Part shown: positions 1 to 10,238 of the stretch, piece after piece
How positions within the stretch are numbered: position 1 is the stretch's first letter
How the letters are laid out: the number at the start of each line of letters is the position of its first letter
Origin: Vibrio hepatarius
GTDB taxonomy: Bacteria > Pseudomonadota > Gammaproteobacteria > Enterobacterales > Vibrionaceae
DNA length: 64,000 nt
Direction: 5' to 3'
NCBI RefSeq assembly: GCF_001274785.1
Contig: NZ_LHPI01000001.1
Coordinates: 124,001 to 188,000, forward strand
The notes under the pieces: model-generated
What the model was told of the DNA's origin: nothing
The model's database searches: none
What the model saw: only the letters and a program-made list of their open reading frames with translations
Program-made: the position numbers and the translations under genes

Positions 1-2
1 GC

Positions 3-632
3 GCGGAAGGTAAGAAGACCGCGGTGGTTTCTACCATCAACGGTGACGCTAACGTTCCATTTTATAAAGAGCTAGGCGCACAAGGCGTGTCGTCTGAAGA
101 TATTCCTGTTGTGGCGTTCTCTGTCGGTGAAGAAGAGCTGTCTGGTATGGATACTTCGCCGTTGGTTGGTCACTTAGCGGCGTGGAACTACTTTATGAGC
201 GTGGATACCGAAGCGAACGACGAGTTTGTCGCCGCGTGGCAGAAGTTTATCGCCAGCAATAAGCGCGTCACCAACGACCCGATGGAAGCGCACTACATTG
301 GCTTTAATATGTGGGCACAAGCGGTGACCAACGCCGGCACGACGGACCCAGAAGCGGTGCAAGATGCGCTCGTTGGCGTCGCAGTACCGAACCTTTCTGG
401 CGGCTATTCTACTATGTTGCCAAACCACCACATTACCAAACCGGTACTGATTGGTGAGATCCAAGACGATGGTCAGTTCGAAGTGGTATGGGAAACCACA
501 GGTCTGGTTGCGGGTGACGCTTGGTCAGATTATCTACCTGAATCTGCCAAGTTGTTCTCTAGCTGGTCTAAGCCGTTCTCCTGTGGTGCGTTCAATGTTG
601 AAGCAAGCAAATGTGCTGGTAGCAGCAACTAA
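3..632 (+). CDS. urtA: Urea ABC transporter substrate-binding protein, C-terminal part
   Basis: This is the last 209 codons of a gene that begins before the window; the frame is open from base 3 to the TAA at 630. The sequence has the periplasmic Leu/Ile/Val-type binding-protein fold as found in UrtA, with the urea-family ending rich in Trp, Ser and Cys (WSKPFSCGAFNVEASKC). It would bind urea in the periplasm and deliver it to UrtB/UrtC. Its identity rests mainly on the intact urtBCDE genes directly downstream and on the urease cluster that follows. Confidence 0.93.
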   Translation, partial: AEGKKTAVVSTINGDANVPFYKELGAQGVSSEDIPVVAFSVGEEELSGMDTSPLVGHLAAWNYFMSVDTEANDEFVAAWQKFIASNKRVTNDPMEAHYIGFNMWAQAVTNAGTTDPEAVQDALVGVAVPNLSGGYSTMLPNHHITKPVLIGEIQDDGQFEVVWETTGLVAGDAWSDYLPESAKLFSSWSKPFSCGAFNVEASKCAGSSN

Positions 633-721
633 GTAACCCCTCGCGCTTCTAAGTGGAACGCTTAGAAGCGCTTCCATCAAATCTGTTTGGCGTTGTTCAA
701 ACAGACCAAAGGACGCATTTC

Positions 722-2362
722 ATGAAACGCATTACCCACTTATTGAAAGCGGTCGTGTTCCTTGTTTTAGGGTTCAGCGTCGTGAGCGCTAATGTCGCAC
801 TGGCAAGTATCACTGACCGCGAAACATTCACCGACGCCTTGTTAGGCAAAAGCCACGCGCAAAAAGAAACCGCGATTGAATGGCTGAGCCAAAACGAGCC
901 GAATCAGATTGCTACGCCGATTCTCACCGCTTGGTTGGAAGGTAATCTGTACTACTTTAACGACAGAAAGAGCGAGTTGTACCGCTCGCTTTATATCTCC
1001 GACGATGTCAAAACCGCGGCCTCTATCGCCAGTGCTTGGGACGATAGTGAGCTAGAGGTTTCTAACCCAAGAGCATTTAAGAAAGTTCGTGTTAACAATA
1101 AGCTACGTGGCTTATTGCGACTAGAAATCGCTTCAATGGGATTGAAAAGTGAAGACGCACAAGTTCGTCTCAACAGTGTTAATCAACTGCTGGGCAGCGA
1201 CGATAAAGCGATCGTCAAGCGACTACGCGCTTTGCAAGAAACGGAGTCAAATTCTGAAGTCCAAGACTTACTGACCCTCGCACTCTCAATCGACGACGCT
1301 TTGTTGGCTGAAGATTCCGCCACGCGTATTGCTGCGATTGTACAACTCTCTACTTATAAGCAGCCAATTGTGCTGCAAACACTTAATACAATCATAAATT
1401 CAAATTCAGAACCGCAAGTGGTTCAAGCTGCTAAAAAAGGATTAGGTAAATATCAACAAAGTGAAGCGCTTTACTCCGGCGTTGAAACAGTCTTCTTTGG
1501 TCTGAGTCTAGGTTCGGTATTGGTGCTTGCGGGGATCGGTTTGGCGATAACGTTTGGTGTGATGGGCGTAATCAACATGGCTCACGGCGAGTTGATCATG
1601 ATCGGTGCCTACACCACTTATGTTCTTCAGCAATTGATGCCGAATCAGATCGGTTTAGCGCTGATCTTGTCGATTCCGGCCGCGTTTATTGTCTCGGGCT
1701 TAGTGGGCATTGCGATTGAGCGTAGTGTGATTCGTCATTTGTACGGTCGACCGCTTGAAACCTTGCTCGCCACTTTTGGTATCAGTCTTATTTTGCAGCA
1801 AGCGGTTCGCTCTATTTTCTCCCCTTTAAACCGCTCAGTCAGCACGCCGGATTGGATGTCTGGTGCGTTACAAATCAACCCGATGCTGTCGCTCACTTAT
1901 AACCGTCTGTACATCATTCTGTTCTGCATCATGGTGTTTGCTGGCTTGTTGATGGTGCTGAAAAAGACGCCGCTAGGTTTGCAAGTTCGTGCCGTTTCGC
2001 AAAACCGCGGCATGGCGCGAGTGATGGGTATTCGCTCAGAAAGGGTCGACGCGTTGACCTTTGGTTTGGGTTCTGGAGTTGCGGGTATTGCTGGCGTGGC
2101 GTTATCTCAGCTCACCAACGTAGGTCCGAACATGGGGCAGGCGTACATCATCGATTCGTTTATGGTCGTGGTGTTTGGTGGTGTCGGCAACTTGTGGGGC
2201 ACATTAGTCGCGGGGCTGAGTTTAGGTCTGTTTAACAAGATCCTTGAGCCGTGGGCAGGCGCGGTACTGGCAAAAATACTGGTGCTGGTATTTATCATCC
2301 TGTTCATTCAAAAACGTCCACGTGGGTTATTCCCACAACGTGGTCGAGCGGCAGAAAGCTAA
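722..2362 (+). CDS. urtB: Urea ABC transporter permease UrtB
   Basis: Inner-membrane permease of the urea importer, 546 aa from the ATG at 722. I chose this start because AAAGGA lies 8 nt upstream and the protein then opens with a clean signal peptide (MKRITHLLKAVVFLVLGF, ending at SANVALA); the frame stays open upstream to a GTG at 653. The first roughly 240 residues are an alpha-helical extracytoplasmic region, a known peculiarity of UrtB compared with LivH. The remainder is the LivH-type multi-helix permease (GVMGVINMAHGELIMIGAY). A 10-bp gap to urtC indicates one operon. Confidence 0.95.
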   Translation: MKRITHLLKAVVFLVLGFSVVSANVALASITDRETFTDALLGKSHAQKETAIEWLSQNEPNQIATPILTAWLEGNLYYFNDRKSELYRSLYISDDVKTAASIASAWDDSELEVSNPRAFKKVRVNNKLRGLLRLEIASMGLKSEDAQVRLNSVNQLLGSDDKAIVKRLRALQETESNSEVQDLLTLALSIDDALLAEDSATRIAAIVQLSTYKQPIVLQTLNTIINSNSEPQVVQAAKKGLGKYQQSEALYSGVETVFFGLSLGSVLVLAGIGLAITFGVMGVINMAHGELIMIGAYTTYVLQQLMPNQIGLALILSIPAAFIVSGLVGIAIERSVIRHLYGRPLETLLATFGISLILQQAVRSIFSPLNRSVSTPDWMSGALQINPMLSLTYNRLYIILFCIMVFAGLLMVLKKTPLGLQVRAVSQNRGMARVMGIRSERVDALTFGLGSGVAGIAGVALSQLTNVGPNMGQAYIIDSFMVVVFGGVGNLWGTLVAGLSLGLFNKILEPWAGAVLAKILVLVFIILFIQKRPRGLFPQRGRAAES

Positions 2363-2372
2363 GGAGAGCGGC

Positions 2373-3536
2373 ATGCAATCTACAACAACACAATCGAAGT
2401 CCTTTGTGTTAGCCGCGATGCGTGGTGACAAAGGCGGGCAAATCACGGTGCTGCTTATTCTAGCCGCTGTGATTCTGATGCCGCTGGCGAATATGTTGCT
2501 GCCAGCGAGCAATCCACTCCACGTCGAGACGTTCACCATCTCGTTGATGGGCAAGTACCTCAGCTACGCCATGTTAGCACTGGCGGTCGATTTGGTATGG
2601 GGCTATTTGGGCATTCTCAGCTTAGGGCATGGCGCGTTTTTCGCCTTGGGCGGGTACGCGATGGGCATGTACCTGATGCGACAAATTGGCGACCGCGGCG
2701 TTTACGGTAACGCCACGCTGCCAGATTTTATGGTGTTCCTGAACTGGCAAGAGTTGCCGTGGTTTTGGCTCGGCTTTGACCAGTTCTGGTTCGCGTGTTT
2801 GATGGTCGTGCTGGTTCCCGGAGCACTGGCTTACGTGTTTGGTTATCTCGCGTTTCGCTCTCGAGTCTCTGGGGTGTATCTGTCAATCATGACGCAGGCC
2901 CTCACTTACGCGTTAATGCTGGCGTTTTTCCGCAACGAAATGGGCTTTGGTGGCAACAACGGCCTGACCGATTTCAAAGATATTCTCGGATTTAGCTTGC
3001 AGCAAGACACGACCAAAATCGTGCTGTTCGTGTTAACCGGCTTGGCGCTCATTGTCAGTTACATCGTGTGTCGCAGCGTGATCGGCAGTCGATTGGGGCG
3101 CGTTTCGATGTCGATTCGCGATACCGAGTCGCGCACGCGATTTATGGGCTACGACGTGGATGGCATCAAGCTGTGGATGTTTGTCCTATCGGCGGTGATC
3201 GCCGGCATTGCTGGTGCGCTATATGTGCCGCAGGTCGGCATTATTAACCCTGGTGAATTTGCTCCGCTCAACTCGATTGAGGTGGTGGTTTGGGTAGCAC
3301 TCGGTGGCAGAGCAACCTTGTTTGGCGCGATCGTTGGCGCGTTGGTGATCAACTACGCCAAGAGCTGGTTTACGGTCGAGTTTCCGGAAATCTGGCTATT
3401 CGCCTTGGGTGGTCTGTTCGTGCTTTCGACCATGTATTTTCCGAAAGGACTGATTGGATTTATTAGCGATAAGCTTTCGACAACCAAAGCGCGCAAAGAG
3501 AAAAGTACGCTCAACAAAGAGGAAGCGACCGCATGA
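2373..3536 (+). CDS. urtC: Urea ABC transporter permease UrtC
   Basis: Second permease of the urea importer, LivM-type, 387 aa. The ATG at 2373 is preceded by AAGGAGA at good spacing; a longer open frame reaching into urtB is not needed. Several hydrophobic helices are visible, with the LivM-like segment DLVWGYLGILSLGHGAFFALGGYAMG around residues 67-95 and the loop GVYLSIMTQALTYALMLAF. The stop overlaps the urtD start by ATGA, a sign of translational coupling. It should pair with UrtB to form the membrane channel. Confidence 0.95.
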   Translation: MQSTTTQSKSFVLAAMRGDKGGQITVLLILAAVILMPLANMLLPASNPLHVETFTISLMGKYLSYAMLALAVDLVWGYLGILSLGHGAFFALGGYAMGMYLMRQIGDRGVYGNATLPDFMVFLNWQELPWFWLGFDQFWFACLMVVLVPGALAYVFGYLAFRSRVSGVYLSIMTQALTYALMLAFFRNEMGFGGNNGLTDFKDILGFSLQQDTTKIVLFVLTGLALIVSYIVCRSVIGSRLGRVSMSIRDTESRTRFMGYDVDGIKLWMFVLSAVIAGIAGALYVPQVGIINPGEFAPLNSIEVVVWVALGGRATLFGAIVGALVINYAKSWFTVEFPEIWLFALGGLFVLSTMYFPKGLIGFISDKLSTTKARKEKSTLNKEEATA

Positions 3537-4384
3537 ATACTTTAACCAGTGCCAGCAAACTACGCAGCTCGGTGCAAGAGCTGACTCGTCGCGATGAGGT
3601 GTTTTCATTCCTTAAGCCTGAGCGACATCCACTGATCGATACACGGCACAACATCTTGCTCTATGTCGAAGGGGTGAATAAGAGTTTTGATGGTTTCAAA
3701 GCGATCAACGACTTGAACCTCTACATCAAAAAGGGCGAGCTTCGCTGCATCATCGGCCCGAATGGGGCGGGCAAAACCACCATGATGGACATCATCACCG
3801 GTAAAACCAAACCCGATACGGGGCAGGTTTGGTTGGGCTCAAACATCAACCTGCTCAAAATGAACGAATCTGAGATCGCCAACGCGGGTATCGGGCGCAA
3901 GTTCCAGAAACCAACCGTTATCGAGTGTTTGACCGTATGGCAGAACTTGGAATTAGCCATGTCTGGAGTGCGCAGCTTCTGGGGCTCTTATGTAGCGAAA
4001 ATGAGCGGCGAACAAAAAGATAAACTGGAGTCGGTGCTAGAGCTTATTCACCTTAAAGATAACGCAGCGCTAACCGCGGGGAACCTGTCTCATGGACAAA
4101 AGCAGTGGCTAGAAATCGGCATGCTGCTAATGCAAAACCCAACGCTGTTGCTGGTGGATGAACCTGTCGCGGGGATGACGCACCAAGAAATGGACCGCAC
4201 TTCAGAGTTGCTCAACTCACTTGCGGGTAAACACTCGGTGGTGGTGGTTGAGCACGACATGGACTTTGTCCGTTCGATCGCCAGCCATGTCACGGTACTG
4301 CACCAAGGACACGTGCTTGCAGAAGGGACGATGGATCAGGTTCAGTCTCACCCTGAAGTTAAGCGTGTTTACCTAGGAGAATGA
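3533..4384 (+). CDS. urtD: Urea ABC transporter ATP-binding protein UrtD
   Basis: ATPase of the urea importer, 283 aa, LivG-type. Walker A is GPNGAGKTT at about residues 75-83, the signature loop is LSHGQKQWLEIG and Walker B is LLLVDEPVAGM. The N-terminal 40 residues before the ABC domain are longer than in LivG but are usual for UrtD. It overlaps urtC by four bases and is followed by urtE after one base. It works as a heterodimer with UrtE on the cytoplasmic face. Confidence 0.95.
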   Translation: MNTLTSASKLRSSVQELTRRDEVFSFLKPERHPLIDTRHNILLYVEGVNKSFDGFKAINDLNLYIKKGELRCIIGPNGAGKTTMMDIITGKTKPDTGQVWLGSNINLLKMNESEIANAGIGRKFQKPTVIECLTVWQNLELAMSGVRSFWGSYVAKMSGEQKDKLESVLELIHLKDNAALTAGNLSHGQKQWLEIGMLLMQNPTLLLVDEPVAGMTHQEMDRTSELLNSLAGKHSVVVVEHDMDFVRSIASHVTVLHQGHVLAEGTMDQVQSHPEVKRVYLGE

Positions 4385-4385
4385 C

Positions 4386-5081
4386 ATGTTAGAAGTTCAA
4401 GCGATTAACCAGTCCTACGATGAAAGCCAAACCTTGTGGGACTTGGACATCTCAATTCCGGAAGGTAAATGCACCGTACTGATGGGGCGCAACGGCGTCG
4501 GCAAAACCACCATCCTCAACTGCATTATGGGCTTGGTGAAGGTGGCCAGCGGCGATATCAAACTCAACGGTGAGTCACTGCTCAAGCATGACGCCGAACA
4601 AAGACCACGAATGGGGATCGGCTACGTCCCGCAAGGGCGACAGATCTTTCCGATGCTGACGGTGCAGGAAAATCTCGAAGTGGGACTGCCCATTCGTGAA
4701 AAGGGCGACCGCACCATTCCAGATTTTATCTTTGACCTATTTCCAGTGTTGAAAGAGATGCTGCATCGCCGTGGAGGTGATTTGTCCGGTGGTCAACAAC
4801 AACAGTTGGCGATTGGCCGCGCTCTGGTGGTGAATCCTAAATTGCTCATTCTTGATGAGCCTACAGAGGGGATTCAACCCAACATAGTGCAAGAGATTGG
4901 CGACATCATCCGTATGCTCAACAAAGAGATGGGGCTGACGGTGTTGCTGGTGGAGCAAAAGCTGCCTTTTGCACGAAAAGTAGGCGACCAATTCTGCATT
5001 CTTGACCGCGGAAGGCGAGTCGCCGAAGGAGAAATGGACGACCTCGATGAGCGCTTAATCAAGGAGTACTTAACCGTATGA
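4386..5081 (+). CDS. urtE: Urea ABC transporter ATP-binding protein UrtE
   Basis: Second ATPase of the urea importer, 231 aa, LivF-type. Walker A is GRNGVGKTT, the signature is LSGGQQQQLAIGRAL and Walker B is LLILDEPTEGIQPN, the last being characteristic of UrtE/LivF. The stop overlaps the ureD start (ATGA), so transport and urease genes appear to be translated from one message. No promoter is visible between the two parts. Confidence 0.95.
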   Translation: MLEVQAINQSYDESQTLWDLDISIPEGKCTVLMGRNGVGKTTILNCIMGLVKVASGDIKLNGESLLKHDAEQRPRMGIGYVPQGRQIFPMLTVQENLEVGLPIREKGDRTIPDFIFDLFPVLKEMLHRRGGDLSGGQQQQLAIGRALVVNPKLLILDEPTEGIQPNIVQEIGDIIRMLNKEMGLTVLLVEQKLPFARKVGDQFCILDRGRRVAEGEMDDLDERLIKEYLTV

Positions 5082-5986
5082 CGACGACTTCTGTCTCATC
5101 GACAACCGACCAAGCGCTGATTTGGGCGCTTGGTCAAACGATCGATAGCCATATCCAGCAAGGTTGGCAAGCGCAGCTCGAACTTGAGTTTGTCGACCGA
5201 GGTGACAAAACCGTCCTGAAGCATCGTAAACAGTCAGGGCCACTGGCGATTCAGCGCCCTTTGTACCCAGAGGGCGGTACGTGTCATACCTATTTGCTCC
5301 ACCCGCCGGGGGGCGTGGTGGGTGGTGACTCACTGAATATCCAAGTCAAAGCTCGCGATGGTGCGCAGGTGTTGGTGACGACACCGGGGGCGACCAAGTT
5401 TTATCGTTCGGCAGCCAAGTATGCCCATCAGCGACAGGAGCTCTACGTCGACAGTCAATCGAGACTGGAGTGGCTGCCGCAGGAGAACATCTTCTTCCCC
5501 AATGCCCACACGAGATTGGATAGCCAAATTCATCTGGAAAAGGGTGCACAATTTTTGGGCTGGGAGATGCACTGCTTTGGGCGTCCTGCACTAAATGAGG
5601 GATTCGACCAAGGTCACCTGATTGGTAAAACTGAGATATTCCTCGATGGTGAACGCATTCTTAGTGAAGGTTTGAACCTATATGGTGAAGATAACTTTAT
5701 GAAAGATAAAGGAATGCTGAGTTTCCCGATGCTGGGGACGTTCTACATCACCAGCGAAGATGAAAACCTGTTTCTCTTGGTACAGGACTTGCTCCAGCAA
5801 ATACAGCAACAGCCGCATAAATCCCAGCTTCTGATTGCCGTCAGCCAAATTGAACACCTGATTGTGGTACGAGCGTTGGCGCATTGGAGCGAAGACTTGT
5901 TAAGCAGCTTGCAGCAGGTTTGGCAGCTAGTCAGACAGCAGTGGACGACACAATCACCGCAACCGCCCCGAATTTGGGCGACATAA
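5078..5986 (+). CDS. ureD: Urease accessory protein UreD
   Basis: Urease maturation scaffold, 302 aa, the first gene of the urease part. Family segments are visible: RPLYPEGGTCHTYLLHPPGGVVGGD near residues 60-85, TTPGATKFYRS, LEWLPQENIFF and GWEMHCFGRPA. UreD forms the UreD-UreF-UreG complex on apo-urease that guides CO2 and nickel delivery. The start codon overlaps urtE. Length and motif order are normal; nothing is missing. Confidence 0.96.
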   Translation: MTTTSVSSTTDQALIWALGQTIDSHIQQGWQAQLELEFVDRGDKTVLKHRKQSGPLAIQRPLYPEGGTCHTYLLHPPGGVVGGDSLNIQVKARDGAQVLVTTPGATKFYRSAAKYAHQRQELYVDSQSRLEWLPQENIFFPNAHTRLDSQIHLEKGAQFLGWEMHCFGRPALNEGFDQGHLIGKTEIFLDGERILSEGLNLYGEDNFMKDKGMLSFPMLGTFYITSEDENLFLLVQDLLQQIQQQPHKSQLLIAVSQIEHLIVVRALAHWSEDLLSSLQQVWQLVRQQWTTQSPQPPRIWAT

Positions 5987-6014
5987 AGAGAATCAAAAAC
6001 AGTAAGGCAGTGAC

Positions 6015-6317
6015 ATGGAATTATCACCAAGAGAGAAGGACAAACTGCTGATTTTTTGCGCTGGAATGCTTGCTAAGCAGCGCAAAGAGAAAGGCTTAAA
6101 ACTCAACTACCCAGAATCCGTTGCGTACATCTCCAGCGCAATCTTAGAAGGTGCGCGAGAAGGCAAAACAGTTGCCGAGCTGATGGATTTTGGCCGCACT
6201 TTATTGAGCGCTGATGACGTAATGGACGGCGTGCCCTCCATGATCCCAGACGTACAAGTCGAAGCCACTTTTCCTGATGGAACCAAGCTGGTGACCGTTC
6301 ATGAACCTATCGTGTAG
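6015..6317 (+). CDS. ureA: Urease subunit gamma
   Basis: Small structural subunit of urease, exactly 100 aa as expected. It begins [20 protein letters not shown] and carries the typical [24 protein letters not shown] segment. Gamma packs around the alpha subunit in the (alpha-beta-gamma)3 trimer in the cytoplasm. It lies 28 bp after ureD and 11 bp before ureB. Separate gamma and beta genes are the usual bacterial arrangement, unlike the fused form of Helicobacter. Confidence 0.97.
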   Translation: MELSPREKDKLLIFCAGMLAKQRKEKGLKLNYPESVAYISSAILEGAREGKTVAELMDFGRTLLSADDVMDGVPSMIPDVQVEATFPDGTKLVTVHEPIV

Positions 6318-6328
6318 AGGAAACCACT

Positions 6329-6664
6329 ATGGCTAAATCAACAAGCAATTCCGCTGGTTTTGTACCCGGTCAAATCGAAACCGCGGCGGGAGATATCGAA
6401 CTCAATGTCGGTAGGAAAACCCTATCGGTCGAAGTGCAAAATCTAGGTGACCGACCGGTGCAAATCGGCTCGCACTACCACTTTTTTGAAGTCAATGACG
6501 CGCTGAGCTTTGAACGCGATAAAGCGCTGGGTTTTCGCCTCAACATTCCAGCCGGAACTGCGACTCGTTTTGAGCCGGGTCAATTGCGTACGGTAGAGCT
6601 GGTCGAGTTTGCCGGTGAAAGGGAAATCTACGGCTTTCAAGGCAAAGTCATGGGTAAGTTGTAA
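6329..6664 (+). CDS. ureB: Urease subunit beta
   Basis: Urease beta subunit, 111 aa, preceded by AGAGGAAACC. Motifs match the family: [18 protein letters not shown] at the N-terminus, then [19 protein letters not shown] and [18 protein letters not shown]. It carries no metal ligands and helps hold the alpha subunit trimer. The N-terminus is slightly longer than usual by a short Ser/Thr-rich lead (MAKSTSNSA). Confidence 0.97.
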   Translation: MAKSTSNSAGFVPGQIETAAGDIELNVGRKTLSVEVQNLGDRPVQIGSHYHFFEVNDALSFERDKALGFRLNIPAGTATRFEPGQLRTVELVEFAGEREIYGFQGKVMGKL

Positions 6665-6695
6665 CGAGATAAGTGGTCATAAATAGGGAAGAAAA

Positions 6696-8399
6696 ATGGC
6701 GCAAATATCCAGACAAGCGTACGCAGAAATGTTCGGCCCTACGGTCGGAGACCGCGTTCGCTTAGCCGACACTGAGCTGTGGTTGGAAGTAGAAAAAGAT
6801 TTCACCGTGTACGGCGATGAAGTCAAATTTGGTGGCGGTAAAGTCATTCGAGACGGGATGGGGCAGAGCCAAAGACCTTCGGCAGAAACGCCGGATCTCG
6901 TGATCACCAACGCTATTGTTTTAGATTATTGGGGCATCGTCAAAGCCGACGTGGCGATCAAAGATGGCCGTATTCAAGCGCTCGGTAAAGCGGGCAACCC
7001 AGATGTGCAGCAGGGAGTGACGATCGTTGTCGGCCCGGGTACGGAAGTGCTCGCCGGAGAAGGTTCGATTCTCACTGCGGGTGGCATTGACTCGCACATC
7101 CATTTTATTTGCCCGCAACAAATCGAAGAAGCACTCGCGTCAGGGGTGACGACTATGATAGGTGGCGGAACGGGGCCAAATACCGGCACCAACGCCACCA
7201 CCTGTACGCCCGGGCCTTGGAACATGCACCGGATGTTGGAAGCGTTAGACAGTTTCCCGATGAACTTCGGCTTGCTCGGTAAAGGGAACGCCAGCCAACC
7301 AGAAGCATTAAGAGAGCAAGTCGCAGCGGGCGCAGTAGGTTTAAAACTCCATGAAGACTGGGGCACAACGCCAGCCTCTATCGATACCTGCTTAAGTGTG
7401 GCGGATGAAATGGACGTGCAGGTGGCGATTCATACCGACACACTCAATGAGTCGGGCTTTGTAGAATCAACGTTAGCGGCGATTGGTGATCGAGTGATCC
7501 ATACCTACCACACCGAAGGGGCGGGTGGCGGTCATGCTCCGGATATTATCAAAGCGGCGGGCGTAGCGAACGTGTTGCCATCGTCGACCAATCCGACTCG
7601 TCCTTACACCGTCAATACGGTGGACGAACACCTCGATATGTTGATGGTGTGCCACCACCTCTCGCCGTCAATTGCGGAAGATGTGGCGTTTGCCGAATCA
7701 AGGATCCGCCGCGAGACCATCGCCGCTGAGGATATCTTACATGACCTCGGTGCGTTCTCGATGATTGCCTCAGACTCACAAGCAATGGGGCGTGTCGGCG
7801 AAGTGATTACTCGCACTTGGCAGACCGCACACAAGATGAAAGTGCAGCGCGGCAGTTTGAAAGAAGACTCAAGCTACAGCGATAACTTCAGGCTCAAACG
7901 CTACATCGCCAAATACACCATCAACCCTGCGATTACCCACGGGATGGCGCATGAGATTGGTTCAATTGAAGTCGGAAAGCTAGCTGATTTAGTACTATGG
8001 AAACCGGCCTTTTTCGGCGTCAAACCGAGTGTGATTCTAAAAGGCGGCATGATTGCGATGGCGCCGATGGGCGATCCCAACGCGTCAATTCCAACGCCTC
8101 AACCGGTTCATTATCGTTCGATGTTTGGCAGTTACGGTAAGGCATCAAATAACACCTCGATGCTGTTTTTGTCGCAGGCGGCGAGTGATGCGGGAGTTGC
8201 GGCTGAGCTTGGATTACAAAGCTTGATCGGCGTAGCGAAGCAGTGCCGAACCATCAGTAAAGCCGACATGAAACTTAACGATTGGCAGCCCAACATCGAA
8301 GTGGATTCGCAAACCTATCAGGTGCGTGCGGATGGTGAGCTACTGATCTGCGAGCCTGCCGAGGTTCTACCGATGGCGCAGCGCTACTTTTTATTCTGA
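6696..8399 (+). CDS. ureC: Urease subunit alpha (catalytic)
   Basis: Catalytic urease subunit, 567 aa, hydrolysing urea to ammonia and carbamate. All residues of the dinickel site fall at the standard Klebsiella numbering: His134 and His136 (GIDSHIHF), carbamylated Lys217 (GLKLHEDW), His246, His272, catalytic His320 (MVCHHL) and Asp360 (ASDSQAMGR). The enzyme should therefore be active if matured. A Shine-Dalgarno AGGGAAG precedes the ATG. It is followed by ureE after 14 bp. Confidence 0.98.
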   Translation: MAQISRQAYAEMFGPTVGDRVRLADTELWLEVEKDFTVYGDEVKFGGGKVIRDGMGQSQRPSAETPDLVITNAIVLDYWGIVKADVAIKDGRIQALGKAGNPDVQQGVTIVVGPGTEVLAGEGSILTAGGIDSHIHFICPQQIEEALASGVTTMIGGGTGPNTGTNATTCTPGPWNMHRMLEALDSFPMNFGLLGKGNASQPEALREQVAAGAVGLKLHEDWGTTPASIDTCLSVADEMDVQVAIHTDTLNESGFVESTLAAIGDRVIHTYHTEGAGGGHAPDIIKAAGVANVLPSSTNPTRPYTVNTVDEHLDMLMVCHHLSPSIAEDVAFAESRIRRETIAAEDILHDLGAFSMIASDSQAMGRVGEVITRTWQTAHKMKVQRGSLKEDSSYSDNFRLKRYIAKYTINPAITHGMAHEIGSIEVGKLADLVLWKPAFFGVKPSVILKGGMIAMAPMGDPNASIPTPQPVHYRSMFGSYGKASNNTSMLFLSQAASDAGVAAELGLQSLIGVAKQCRTISKADMKLNDWQPNIEVDSQTYQVRADGELLICEPAEVLPMAQRYFLF

Positions 8400-8413
8400 G
8401 TAAAGGCATAAAC

Positions 8414-8866
8414 ATGATTGAACTAACCGAAATTGTTACAGAGCAGGAATTGGTGCCAAACGCGTTCTTAAGCTTACCGATAGACAGTCGAATCAAGAGC
8501 CGTTTAAGGGTTTCTCTCGATGACGGTCGCGATGCAGGGCTGTTTTTACCGCGCGGTCATATCCTGCGCGGCGGAGAAAAACTCAAAAGTCAGTGTGGCG
8601 TGATTGTTGAAGTCAAAGCAGCGGCCGAGACAGTCTCAAGCGTTTACTGCAGCGACCCGCATCTACTGACTTTAGTCGCGTATCACCTAGGTAATCGCCA
8701 CGTGCCGTTGCAGGTGGAACCGGGATGGGTTCGCTACCAGCACGATCATGTTTTGGATGAGATGGTCAAAGGCTTAGGCGCAGAAGTGACCATAGAGCAA
8801 GCCTCCTTTGAACCAGAAGGCGGCGCTTATGGTGGTAAAAGTGGCGGCCATCATCACCATCATTAA
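8414..8866 (+). CDS. ureE: Urease accessory nickel chaperone UreE
   Basis: Nickel metallochaperone, 150 aa. The N-terminal half carries the UreE fold (RVSLDDGRDAGLFLPRG, residues 33-50); the C-terminal half has the metal-binding YHLGNRHVPLQVE segment. The protein ends in Gly-Gly followed by five His, a short form of the His-rich nickel-storing tail seen in Klebsiella UreE. It passes Ni to UreG. Confidence 0.96.
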   Translation: MIELTEIVTEQELVPNAFLSLPIDSRIKSRLRVSLDDGRDAGLFLPRGHILRGGEKLKSQCGVIVEVKAAAETVSSVYCSDPHLLTLVAYHLGNRHVPLQVEPGWVRYQHDHVLDEMVKGLGAEVTIEQASFEPEGGAYGGKSGGHHHHH

Positions 8867-8922
8867 CTCATACAACATATTGTTTTTAAGTAAATAATCT
8901 AAAAATAAGAAAGGAATCTTAT

Positions 8923-9492
8923 ATGAAATCCATTTTTTCAAAGCTGTCGGTTATCACCACTCTATTTATCCCTGCGATTGCTAATGCGCATTCGGGACAC
9001 GATTCCACTGCGTTCACCAATGGCCTGACCCACCCATTCACCGGTCTTGACCATCTAATCATGTTGTTTGCGTTCGGTTTGTTGGTCGGCTGCTTGTCGA
9101 CTTCGCAATCGCGAAAACTGGGCTTGATTGCGTTGTCTTTGTTGACCTTGGTGGGGGGCTTAGTTGCAGGGCAGTGGTTTGGTGTGATGAACGGTGTGGA
9201 AGAAGCGATCGTCGCGTCACTCTTCGTCGTCAGTATCGCCATCTCTTTAGCGTTTTCGCAGTCGCAGAATGTACTCAAGTTAGCCGTCGCATCGTGTGTG
9301 GCGATGATGTTCTTCCACGGTTACGCGCACGGGGTTGAAGCGAGAGGAAACACCTCTCTGTTTGCGGCGGGTATGGCTGTGGGTGCCGTTATCTTGATGT
9401 TTGCGGGTAAAAAGCTCGGCTTTGTTATCGCATCACGTTGGTTGTCCGTGGGCGTCGCCGCAGCCAGTTCACTATTGCTGATGACGGCATAA
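8923..9492 (+). CDS. HupE/UreJ family nickel transporter
   Basis: Membrane protein of 189 aa with a signal-like N-terminus (cleavage probably after SIANA-like NAHA), then five to six hydrophobic helices. The family signature HPFTGLDHLIMLFAFGLLVG follows the leader, and a second His-containing motif FFHGYAHGVE lies near residue 130. HupE/UreJ proteins are thought to bring nickel (or cobalt) across the inner membrane for nickel enzymes. Its place between ureE and ureF supports a role in supplying nickel to this urease. The gene starts after a 56-bp AT-rich spacer with GAAAGGAATC as ribosome site. Confidence 0.88.
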   Translation: MKSIFSKLSVITTLFIPAIANAHSGHDSTAFTNGLTHPFTGLDHLIMLFAFGLLVGCLSTSQSRKLGLIALSLLTLVGGLVAGQWFGVMNGVEEAIVASLFVVSIAISLAFSQSQNVLKLAVASCVAMMFFHGYAHGVEARGNTSLFAAGMAVGAVILMFAGKKLGFVIASRWLSVGVAAASSLLLMTA

Positions 9493-9495
9493 TTG

Positions 9496-10209
9496 ATGGC
9501 TGAAAAGCAAATCGTAGCTCAGCAGCCAAGCGCTCAGCCTTCTGACGTGTCGAGCTATCGACTGTTTCAGTTGATCAGTCCCTCGTTGCCAATTGGTGGA
9601 TTCACCTATTCGCAAGGGTTGGAATGGGCAGTTGAAGCGGGCTGGGTAAGCGATAGAGCGTCGATGGAGCAGTGGTTAGGCAATATGTTGTTTAACAGCG
9701 TCGCGACGCTTGAACTACCAGTAATCGATAAGCTCTACAATGCGATTCTCCTCGGCGATGAAGAGCAAATTCACCAGAGCGTGAACTTGCTCTACAGCAG
9801 CCGAGAAACCAAAGAACTGCGCGCGGAAGAAAAGCAGCGGGGTATCGCGCTCAATGCGTTATTGCGTAAGCTCGATGTGTCAGTTCCCGGTGTGGAAATC
9901 GGCGCTTATCCACCAACCCAGTTATTGGGACTTTGCGTCGCAGCGGTGCATTGGCAAATCGCACCCCATCAGCTCAAGCAGGGGTACTTATGGAGCTGGG
10001 CGGAGAACTTGGTGATGGCGGGCGTCAAACTGGTACCTCTTGGTCAGACCGATGGCCAAATTGCGCTGCTTAATATTTGCGACCAGTTTGCCGCCGCGCT
10101 AGCGAAATCGGAGCAGATTGAAGATTGGATGATTGGCAGTTTTACCCCGTCAGTCTCCATCGCCAGCAGCCTTCACGAAACACAATATACAAGACTGTTT
10201 CGTTCTTGA
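9496..10209 (+). CDS. ureF: Urease accessory protein UreF
   Basis: UreF, 237 aa from the ATG at 9496; a TTG one codon earlier is also in frame. Typical family segments are [28 protein letters not shown] and the [13 protein letters not shown] loop. UreF is all-helical and binds UreD and UreG in the activation complex, acting as a fidelity gate for UreG GTPase activity. It follows the hupE-like gene with three bases between. Confidence 0.95.
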   Translation: MAEKQIVAQQPSAQPSDVSSYRLFQLISPSLPIGGFTYSQGLEWAVEAGWVSDRASMEQWLGNMLFNSVATLELPVIDKLYNAILLGDEEQIHQSVNLLYSSRETKELRAEEKQRGIALNALLRKLDVSVPGVEIGAYPPTQLLGLCVAAVHWQIAPHQLKQGYLWSWAENLVMAGVKLVPLGQTDGQIALLNICDQFAAALAKSEQIEDWMIGSFTPSVSIASSLHETQYTRLFRS

Positions 10210-10238
10210 GCGGAGCAGTCAAAAAAGGACACATAGGA